DNA of 64,000 nucleotides from positions 186,001-250,000 of the forward strand of contig JAQGEQ010000254.1 in assembly GCA_034620365.1 (NCBI GenBank). Direction: 5' to 3'. Positions 36,901 through 48,900 of this stretch are shown here, one piece after another. The notes beneath the pieces are model-generated. The model saw only the letters and a list, made by a program, of their open reading frames with translations. It was not told the origin of the DNA and did not search any database. Within the stretch, counting starts at the first letter, position 1. Each line of letters starts with the position of its first letter. A program made the position numbers and the translations under genes. The DNA comes from Pegea sp. RAD2-039 (taxonomy: Eukaryota; Chordata; Thaliacea; Salpida; Salpidae).

Positions 36901-39900
36901 TCCATCTGTGAGGAAAATAGTCTTCATAGACTCCTGAAGATCAAGAAGATCTCTTAAAATATTCCCCTGAAGTTGTGAATCTTACTGAGCTGTAGAATGA
37001 GATGTGATTAAAGTATCCTCTACCCCCGTGGTGTTGAGGTTGGACCCAGAAATACCCGGAAGAAGTTGGCAGGACCTTCGTAGTCTGACACAAGAGCTTG
37101 ATTTAATTTCAAATATTTATTTCGTTTGAACAAATGTCAAACTTCTTTTTAAAGTTTAATTTCATCTCAAAATAACTTTCTGTTGTTGTGCTAGTTTAAA
37201 AAACACAAAAAAAAAGTTTAAAAATTTGCCAAAAAAAAAAGTTGAACGAAAAAAAATAAGAAAAAAGTTTTCACCAAATTTGGAATCCAAAATTTTCTTT
37301 CAAATTCCTGAATAGTAGTCGAGTTGTCATAGCAACTACTAGAGCGTACGTCACAGCTTTGTATCATCGCGACATTTTGACGTCGATTTGACCATGTGAT
37401 CAGCAGCTGGGAACCATTCATCGCCCACGTTACCGAATGAATGGTAACAAAACGATCACTAAGAAACAGTAATTAACCAGTTGCTAATGGTTACCAAACC
37501 TCTAAAGTACTTTAGTGGCCTAGGAACCGTCCACATCTTATTCTTGATGACGTCATACACTTGGACACGAACATCTGGATTCACAGAGCCTACCTGCGAT
37601 CAAAGATGACGTAATGACAATTATCTGGATGTGTTTGTAGAAAACCTTAGGACATGGATACTGGTCCTGGATGGGATACTGAAGCATAGATATCCGCCCT
37701 GATGTTGATGTCTTTGTGTAGGAGGTTACGAAGGATGTAGAGACATTTGTGTCATCAAATTGTATAAACGCGATCTTCTTACCATCAGGAGACCACCAAA
37801 GAGCGCTTGGATTTTCTAAAATTTCTTCTGTAATCAACAAAGAATAATTTGAAATGTTTTTGGTTAGCAACGTAAATTATGAATAATTAATGAAGAAAAA
37901 TGTTCTTTTTTACGAATTCATTTCTAATAGAAAACCTTTAAAGATAATTAGATTTGTAATTCTCCGAAATCAGAACTAATCGAGCGGAACAACTTCTAAC
38001 CTTCATAAAACCAATCAGCGATTCCATTCGAAACTTTCCCAGATGAATTTGTGACTCTTACTCTTTTACTTAAATCATTAGCATCCGGGATATAATAAAT
38101 ATTTCCATCGGAGATAAAAATCATCTGTTGATCTTTAGGACCAAATCCCGCAAACTCAATCTTTTTATCGTTGTTCCAAACTGGCTTCGAGTCACTGAAT
38201 AAATCATTTTTAGATATGAAAGTGTCATGGGAAGCAACAAACCGGTTAGCAACGTTGTAAATGGAGTAAGAAGCAAAAAAAGACTTTGAATATCTTCTTT
38301 GGATGTTGTATCCGAACAAGATAAGTTGTTTGCTTCCAGACACATCAAAGATTTCGACTTGATGATCTCTCTAATCAATTTAACCATTCAAAAACGATTC
38401 CATCTCATAAAAGGACTCACAAAAGTGATGTTAGAAACCAAGATTCGATCATTCTTGAATCCATCTTCTAATATCCGGATGTTCTTCATCTCATCCAACC
38501 AAATTAAACTGTTAGACTGCCACCTAGTGTCAGTCGAAGCAGCCAGACTCCACTTCTTATCGATCACATCTTCCATACTAACAAAATTGAAGCCTGCATC
38601 ATCTGTAAATGATCTTAAATCTTTAACGCGTTCATGACGTAATAGAGACTTACTTTCAGCGCTGAGAATAACTGCAAGGATGACAAATCCGCAAACGATG
38701 AGGATTACCAGAAGAGCGATGACCATCCCTTTCCAGTTCCGACTCTCTGCTCCGCCCCCTATTAACTCCTAGATGAAGATTTATCAATTATTTTGTTGTT
38801 AGTCATCAAGTGTCTGATCGCTTTTAAACACAATTTCCGCGGATTAAAACTGTCAAGAAAGGATTGTGTATCAACAAACAAACAACTTTCAATCAAAGCT
38901 TTGATTATTCTGCAGTCTCTTCGGATTTTTCAAATGAAATTATTTACAAAAACTCGAAAACAGAATATTTTGTTCAAAACATTTTCATCTTTTGAATCAA
39001 ATTACTCAAAAAACTTTTTTTTTTCTTTTCTATTAACAGATTATTTTCACTGAGAATATTTCTGAGATTATCCATATACGTCTTTCAAAGGAATTCATTA
39101 GTGTCTTTACTTTTGTTTGTCTCTTTCAACAGCGGCTTAAGACAGTGAAAAGAAGGTGTGAAGTTATTGAAGTTATTTTAACAGCCAACGTCAGCACCTT
39201 CAGTATTCAAACATCACTAATTGATTCAACATTCTAAAAACTTCCACAAAGTATTTCAACTCTTTACAAATTTGACTTTAAAATACTTCAAATCTTAAAC
39301 TTAATCCGCATCAAACCAATAAGTCTACGATAAACTCAAACAACTTTTCCTTTTTTTACTACGTTTGCTTTTAGTCTGCTGCTAGCTCTTATCTTTTATT
39401 TGATTCATAAAAAATAGAAAGATTTAATTTACCTGCCCCCGTTGGCTTTGTTTGTTTCTTTCAGGAATTTTTTTACCAGCAGCAAACCTTGTGCCCAAGA
39501 CATGAACACGATTAGGAATAACTGGCGAAAAGGCTGTGCAAAGGTGAGATCTAGCACCTGAAGCTGCCAACATTATGCAGCTCACTAAAAAGTTTCACTA
39601 AGATGATGATATTCTCAAAATAATTGCTGATTAATTGAAGTGATGATTTGATTAATTTTACTAAAAAATCTTAAATCTATTCAAAAGTTTCTGTCTCATT
39701 TTGAAATCAAATTTTCTAAATTCAGTAAAAATATTTTTGGAACTTTTTGTAGAAAAGTTATCAAAACTCAAAATTAACTTTATAAATAGATGGTTGAACA
39801 TTTGAAGCATTTAAAAAAATATATACTTTTCTTAATTCATATTTATTTACATGCATACTAAAGAACAACACTATAGAGTGAAGAGACATTATTTAAACAG

Positions 39901-42900
39901 TTTTAGACAAAATAAACACCAAATCCAATTCAATTATACTTCCACCTTAAATCTGACAAATCGATTCTAGAAGTTTAATGGTAAGAATTTGATGTCAATA
40001 AATTAGAAACAAACTTCATTTTGAAAGTGAAACAAAAAAGAATAAAATTAGATTACCGATAAGAACAAATAAATATAAAAACTTCATCTAAAGTTTAATG
40101 TAATTTTACGTGAAGATGAAACAACATTTGAACAATCTATCTCTGGTACAACTCTACAACAGTTTAGTTGCAAATTACATACTGCAATTTTTTAGAAACC
40201 TCTAAACGCTTTTTGTTGGTCCTTAAATAAACTGTCAATTTTGTAGTTGGTTCTAAACAGACCCAAACTTGTGGCAATGAATAATTTAAGATAGCCGAAA
40301 AGGTTTCCTTAAAAGTCAAAAAATACGAAAAACGCAAAATACAAAACAGTTTCTCCTTTTATTAACTCTATCAGCTGTTCGTTCTTTCTCTCTTTGAAAA
40401 TAAAATCCAAAATTCTATAAAAACAATGACATAGTAAGAGTTAACCTGTGATAATTGAATAGTTGAACAGAAGAAGACATCTCTATTAAAAGCAACATTT
40501 AAGTAATTGATCAGCTTGAAGACCTATAATCTCTGTTTGATGGTATAGAGATTCAATTTGCTTTGTTCTTTATTATTCATTTAAATATTTCCAAAGGTTT
40601 TTTCTTTTGATTGTGTTGATAATTTGCTGTTTAATTTAGATATCGACAAGTGTTTGAAATTGACTCTTTAGTGTTTAATTATTTAATCTCTATTAATTTA
40701 CAAATCTTTTTGAAGAAGATTTCATCGAAAGTTAACAACGATTAAAATAATTGAGTTATAAAAGAGAAAATTTAATTTCTGATCACTTTATTTCTAGAAG
40801 ATAAATATATATCCGACTCTCTAAACGCTTAAATTCAAAGTTTTTAGCAGCATGTAACAGACAACTACTTAATCGGCTCTATAGCATACTCTTGTGTAAA
40901 ATATTTGTTTTAAATCTTGCTCAAGGAGCAGTATAGAGCTTCAAATGACTCATTTTTTATAAAAATAGTTTAAATAACATCTTTTGTTCAATTGATCTTT
41001 ATTTAATCTCCTGTATTATGCTCCATTATAAAGTAAAGAGCTTCCCTTAATTAGATTTGATTTTATTAATTCTCCGGGTGTTAACTACTCGAAATTGAGA
41101 TTTAAAAGTATCTATCATCAGTCCTGTTTTTCTAACTTCTCAAGAAACACAAAAATAGTTCATATATTTCAAGGGATTGTTCAAAAATGTATAATTTTGC
41201 TCAAAGTTTGTAAAAATATTTATGAAAACTATTTTCAAAAGATCTCTTGAGTTTAATAAATAGAAGTTTTATTCTTTAAAACTTTTGAAATTTTTTTCTT
41301 ACAGAAATATAGAAATTTCACAGAATTTTTTTGACAAAAAAGGGTTTAAAGTGAGTGACTGTTATAAAATTGTCAAAAGGAAATATTTCAATTTAATGCT
41401 TCTGGTCAACAGCTATTTTGATTGTTGCAACGTTATTAAAATTCCATAAAATTTTACTAAAGCTTTACAATTTTCATATTTGTCTTTTTCTATATATGAT
41501 TTGGCAGAAATATTTATATCTTATTAAATCAAAAAACCAAATTATTACTTTTCTGCTTAAGGTGTAAGCAGTTTATTTTTTTGACAACAAATTGTAATTT
41601 TTGTAAAAATTTGATATATTTTTAGATAAAATATTTGAAGACAGTTTTAGCTTTTCATGTTGTGTTGGTTTTTCATCTTTTCAAACCTTTCAATATCTAC
41701 TGAGTCAAATTTAACAAACAACAATTAAGAAACACTGTTAAAAAACTTACATCAGATTAAAAATGTTAAGTTATTAATTCAAAATATCAAACTTTAAATT
41801 TTGCCAGAAACTTGATAACTGATTTTATATACGTCTAGTTTATACATAATTGTTTTCAAAACCTTTAAAGCGAGAAATTCAGAGAAATTAAAAGTTTGTG
41901 TTTCACTAGCTGTCTATGTCCAGCAGATTTCTGCTGATTCATTAGTAAATCAATCATCTTAAATATACCAAACTTAGTAGTTAAAGCTGAAAAACTTTAA
42001 ATTCGTAAAAAATGTAGAATATCTTACAACTTACTCCTTGATTATAATGACCAGTTGATTTTGAGCGAGTAGCTTTGAAGTCAAAGCCTCCAGCTGTAAC
42101 GTTGCCTTTCATTTTTCAAAATACTGATTTAAGAACTGATCTTAATAAAGTAGCAACTCACTGACAACTTTTGTTGCTGATAATTATATCAATATATTTA
42201 TATAAACTTCTGAAGATAGACGTAATTCTTGGCATATAAGCTTTATGTTGGCTGGTTTACAACAACTACTTTTTATGTTATGAACCAAATATTTTGACAT
42301 TAAAGTATAATCTACCTTTTATAAGTGAAGAAGATAGATAAGCACAGCGTATAAACACTAATTTTAGCTATGATCGAACATTCTAAGTAACTATAATTTT
42401 AAATTCCAAAGAATTACCAAAGTGTTTTGTTCAGAAACCTAATTTTAAAATGAATCAAAAAACTATTGAAGCTTGAATTTTGCTACTAAATAAATAAACA
42501 ATATCTACATTTAAATAAAATATTTTTATAGTTTAGGTAACATATACCTGACTACAAAATATATTTAAAATAGTTTAGTACTATTCCATAATATAAGAAA
42601 AAGAATTATATTAATAACAAATAGAAATATCAGAAAAAAAGAAACTATTCAGATACGAAAGCTGTTGTTTTGAATTTGAAGTTAAAACGCTTGAAATAGT
42701 TTTGTATGCTCTGATTTCAAAGAAAAAAGTTCTAAATAGATAATTTTCACAGTTTGTAAGAAATTTTTTAAAAGCACAAAAACGAAATACAAAACCTCAA
42801 ACAGTTTAATATTTAATGATAATGAGTTAAAAAACAGTCTTACTACTTCAAGTAATTTTGAAGGTAATTATTCAAAGACAACGCCCGAATTATAAACTGT

Positions 42901-45900
42901 AAATTATTTTACATACTTTCTAATGATTGAAGAACGGCTGAACATTCTGAATTGCTTCAGGGTATACAGGTTGTTTCAAGTAGTGTTTATGATTACTACA
43001 AACATCAGTTACCTTAGAGCAGAAAATTTGGAAAATTGATAAAAAGAAATTGCTGTTATTGTTGATTTTATAAACATAAAAGTTACAAGTAATATCTCTG
43101 CGCTAAATCTGTTAGGCTTCTTTAATGCTAAGCTAAATTAAAGATAAAAACCAGAACCTTAAATTTTTTTTGAACACGGTTTTTTTTATCAAGTATCTTT
43201 TTATAGTTCTGTAAATGCTTTTGAAATTTATCCAAAGATAGAAAAAACAAAATAGTTTTATTTTTACTATGAGCCTGCTTTATACATTGTCACTGACATT
43301 TACTTTTAAACAAACTATTTACATTTCCATAGTTATATGATTTATATGAGTTTTCCATATAAGTCATATTGGTTGTTTGCTCATCAAACTTTTACAAATC
43401 ATGAAGTTGACTCCTAAAGTTTATTGCATTTTTAAATTTATTCAATTACTTATATTTCAAACATAAATGTAAAACCAACAAAACTTTTATTTCATTTCAA
43501 CTTTTCAAGTTCGCTAAATAAACAAATCGAAATCTGATCTTTAATACTTTGATAAAATAATTTGCAATTACTAAAGTTCGTTTTAAGTTCTGTTAAAAAA
43601 TACTTTTGATTAAGAATAAAAATCAGTAAATTTATTAAAATCTGATGGTCTTACAACCGTCAGCTTTTGAACCATACAAACTTGATTAACTTTAATTCAT
43701 TAATTAAACAAGTTTTAATATCTTAAATGGTAAAAATACCACATTTTAAATATGCGGTTAATTTATGGTTCTCAGTGTATGAGTTTTCTTCTACAAATAT
43801 AAAATACCTTTCTTAATTAAGATGTTTACTACACTCACGTTGTATTGATTTGATTTATAAAAGACTTCAAAGTATTCTTTATCTTGTTTATAAAACAATA
43901 CTGTCCAATAAATACTTGATAAACAAACATTGCATTTTTTATGCCTCAAAAATTTATGAAAATTCATTTTGGCCTAAAAAATTCTATATCATTAATATTG
44001 ATTTTTGGTTTTTTAGTTACAGACATTCGGCAACGTTTTAAACTTTCATTAAGCTTAAAACAAGTTCAAAATAAGTTTAAGATTCAAATTTCATAGATTT
44101 ATGAAGTAAAAAACCAAAACAGCGACTTGGTATTAGTATTCATTAACAAAATATTTGTTGCATACACAACTAAACTTACTTCTAAATATTTAGTTACTGT
44201 ACCGACTGTATCAAATCTTTTAAAAATTTAAACTCTTATAATCTTTACCCTTACTTTTTTTCTAATTGACTTTCCAATATTTTCTTCTTTTAACATCATT
44301 CTTTTTAAATTTAATCTTTACCGTAGATCTAGAAGATTTTTTGCTAGATGTATAATAGCTGGTACACCATTAAACATAACCGACAAAAGCTCACTGCTAC
44401 TAAAACAGGAGTTACTGTTTCTTCTTTAAATTCTTCTATCTACCTTTTTTTACTTTATGCTTTTTATACCTCCATGATATTTCTGTTTTAGATGATTCTA
44501 TGTTACAAAATACTTTCCACATAAATCGATTTATAATAACTTGAAACTTTATTTTGATATTCACTATTTCGTATCAGATAGTCATTTATTATTAACATGT
44601 TTTCCTAAGCACTTGACTCAGACCAATCTAACGTTTATGCAAATGCAGAATAATTTTACTTTCCTGCTTTACATTCGGTAGTTTTAGTATAAAAAATTAT
44701 ATTTCTTTTAAAATGACGTTAATTATATAAAAATACGAAATACACACTTTATAAATTTTAAACTTTATTAGAAAGTACTTTATGAAATTGTTTCTAAAAT
44801 TAAACGCATAATTCAAGCTCAATTTAAAGTTATAAAAAGTAAATATTTTATTAGTCAACATTTAGTTTTTTTTATAATATTATAAAAGAGTTTTACTTAC
44901 ATACATTTGAACTTGGTTGCTCTTATATATTTCAAAAATTTCAACTCTATCCCGTAAATCAAAACTTTTTTTATAATTATTAAAACAAGTCGAACATAAA
45001 ATGTAACTTGTTTTAACAGTTTTGATTTTTATGAATTATTTAAACCCATTGACAAAAGTCATTAGTTGTCAAAAGTGAGATTGTAAAGTTTGTTTGAAAA
45101 TGTTCTTTAATGTTTAGGTATATATCACTCTTATGTAGGTTTATACAAAAACTGAATAATTTGTTTTTAAACTTTTTATAAAAGTATTCATAAAAATATA
45201 TTCATTTTGTTATTAATTTCACTTTTAAATCATTGAAATTGGTTCAAAAAAACTTTCAAATCTTTAATATAAATCTTATACATTTAAATTAATTTAAAAT
45301 GAATTAATTTAAATATCAGCTTTTTAAAAGAAGCCAGCTTTAAAGTTCGAATTTAATAATTTCTGTCAATTTAGTTTTAGATAAAATGTTTTTGATATTA
45401 GTAATCGATAATTACATTTCGCTCAACTTCTTCAAAAAGCTGATTTTTATCTATTAAGGAAGAATCCAATTCAGAAAGATCTTCAACCTGCTTTACCAAG
45501 CTTAGCTCAATATTAGTTTGGATCAAAAGAAATTATTGATATAAAAAGATCTAAACTAAAGTTTGTTCTCTAAGATCACTTGATGACTTCAAGGAAGTAT
45601 GAAGTCATTTTTTTGGGAGTTTGTTTATTAAGGACTTTTTGGTATTTTTAAAACATTCTAATTCATTGAAATAAAAAAACTTAAAACATTTGTCAATTAT
45701 TAAATTGAAACAAAAAAAGTCTAAATAATTTTAGAATTAATTAAATTTAATGTTTCAGTTGACAAATATTAAATGAAAACTGTACAAGCCGACTTAGCAC
45801 CTTGACTTGTAAAAACTCCTCTGTCAACAACATCAAGTTAATAATAACTTACAAATGTTGTGTTTTGTGGTTGAAGGTGCTGAGAAATTGGTTTTGTAAA

Positions 45901-48900
45901 TCCAGAATAGAATCAGACCACTAATTTAAATAAATCTGTTTTTCTGTTTATAATTTCTAATATTAAGAAAAGTTTGAAAAAGTTTCATTTTCGAAATAAA
46001 TTCTTAAAATTTTAATCTTATTCAAATTTTTTTAATAAATTTTATAAGAAATAAATCAATTTGGTGAAAAACTTTCAACTTTAACTATTCGTTACAAACC
46101 ATAGAAATGGTCAATAGTATGAATCAACTATTTATCAACCATATTTACAATTTATATAACCAATTAAGCATACAATTTGCTGACGTCATCACACACATAC
46201 GTCATAATCGATTTCTTCATAATTGTGTTTTGACTACAAACTTCGAGTTATTCTCAAAAAGTTTTCGTATTTGGATCACGTGACACTTACCTTTTCACTT
46301 TCTAACTGACTTCGAAATTCAGGCTTCCGCTCTTCTTTCCGCTTCACTTCCCTCGCAACGGTGTAATTGCCCATATTTGAGCTGTAACTCATGGCAACGC
46401 TAGCAGCTGCTTGTTTACTCATAGCGCCACCTTGCGGTCGGTTTAATTAGCTTATATTAAATTTAGATGAAAGTGTTGCCAAGTAAATTACTTGCCTTAA
46501 AAAATAAACACATTTTTATGATCTGTAAACACTAAATTTAAGTTTGCTAGATTTTGTGAAAACTCAAAATCAAAATTAAAAAAAAACTCTTCAAACTGAA
46601 TTTAAAAATAAACAAAACAACAGAAAATATCATTTTCAAAGCTGTCTGTGATCTACAGGCTACTAAAAAGCAACAAAAATACCTTTTGTGAAAATCACAA
46701 AAAGAATTTTTTCATCTTCTTTTTTACTTTTCAAACTGTCTTCAACCTATAATTACATCACGTGATCTGATCACGTGTCAAGATAAAGTCAAATAAAATC
46801 ATTTTAGGCTTCTTTTTTGGCAGGTCTTTCTTACTTTAGATCTTTGATAAATCTTTGAGCGATATTTCTTTCTTTAGTTACTCGCAAATTTTTATTTTCA
46901 TAAAAATTATTTACAATTTTACTTTTTCAAAGCTAAATTAACGATAAAAAATTTTAATTAGAAAATTCTGAATTTTTTGAAATTAAATCAAAATTTCAAT
47001 TTTAATTAATTTTTTTTTGTTCTTAATTTTAAGAATTTTAAAATTTTTTATTTTAATCGATTACAAAATTTAAAAATAAAAAGTTAAATTTTATCATTTA
47101 TAAAACTCTCAATAAAACTACTAAAACCTTCTAAACTGAACAAACGTAACCCTAACATCAAAAACGTCTTCTGCACCAAACCTTAAATACTTTTGCTTAA
47201 ATAAAGAAATTTATACAAAATTGATTTCAAAAATGCAATTCCTTAAGCTTAAACTTTTACATTATTAGATTTAAATTCAAATATTATTGTGTAGGTTCGC
47301 TATATCTACTTAATCTTTACCAGATGTCACTTAAATTGATTTTAAAAAGAGAGTAATTTAAGCAAAATGAATAGATGTTTCAACTTGTACACAATACAAT
47401 TCAAGATCTACGTGCAAAATAAGAATGAAATCTGATCTTAAGCTCATGTAATCTTAGGTATTAATACATAAGTTTGAAAATGATTTCTGTTAAGATAAAA
47501 CCCAGTTTATTATGAAAGAGTTTTTATTGAGTTGTTTAATGAAAATATCAAATATTAAAAGTCAAACACTAACACTAGAAGAATGAATTTAAGATTTCAT
47601 TGCCTAAATATCGATTTCTAAAGATAAAACAAAGAAAAAATAACAAAATAGTTTGAATAATTTGATAAAAGTTTTGTAAGATTTAGTATTTTACTAAATT
47701 ATTTGATAAAATTTGAAATTTACGAAGTTTTCTGATCTTTCAACGAATATCTGTTTAATTTATTCATTTTTAAAATGAAACAAGATGATTAAAAAAACTA
47801 AAAAATTGTAGAAGTTATACTTATAAGCATCTAACACTAGACAAGTTATTAACAGCTTTATATATTTCAACTAGCCGAGTTTAGTTTTCCATATAATTCA
47901 GAAAATCCAAAAAAATTTAAATTAAAACTTTAATCAGTGGTTATTACTTCAACTTTTATTTTCAACTTTTGGTTACAAACATAGTTAGAATTGTTTTAAT
48001 GAAATCACAGAACGAGCCACAGTCGATATTGATAATTTAAATTCTATTTTTTTAAATCATGTGAAAGTTTGTAATGAGATTTATATTTTGAGTGAAATTT
48101 AGAGAAAAATACTCTAATTGATATGTTTTCAAATAAATAAAATATTTCTGTTATTAAACTCTTATAAACCAACTAATTATTTTACTTATATTTTTTTTTT
48201 AAATCTTTGTCAAAATTATTTACAAATTAAAGATATGGATTAACAGGTGTTAGTAGAAATATAACATGCAGCAAAGCTAAAGAAGACCTTTTAAAGAACA
48301 TATCTCTCACAGTAAGAGACATATTCTTGTTAATTAAAACCGGTTTCAAAAATTTCAATAATTTTATTTTCTACTTTTTGAAATTCTTGTTACAATCATT
48401 TAACATTTAAAAATGAATATTAATTGTTATGAAAGGTTTCATTCATAAGTTATTACTCTTGAACTATCCTTACCTCAATAACTTATACCAATTACTTTAT
48501 TTGGCACTTAGCCAGATTGTTTTGTATAATTAATACAAGTTCATCTATTTATAAAGTTAATGTTTCTTGTAAATCTTCCAAACTCTCCTAGCGTAATAAC
48601 TTATTTTGTGTTTGAATTACGATTTCAATCTAATTAAAAGCATCAAACGCATTTCAAATAAATCGAAATAAACAGCCTTTTAGCGCCAGCTAACGACGAT
48701 AAGTGTAAACAAAGATAAGCTCAAAACGTGTAATGGATATAAACAAATGACGTCATTACTAGGTCAAACAGTCTCAGCACTAAAGTAAGGAGAAAGTAAA
48801 CATTAGAATTAGAAGATTTTCAGTACAATAAAAGCATTTCATGGTTTCTTACTTCTTGGTCATATTTAAACTAATCTTCAATCGCTTAAATATTTTTCAA

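Noticed and set aside
45840-45950. A fifth alternative first exon with a donor GTAAGT on the minus strand
   Set aside because: The donor is good but no in-frame ATG precedes it before the sequence degrades, so it could only be a non-coding leader.
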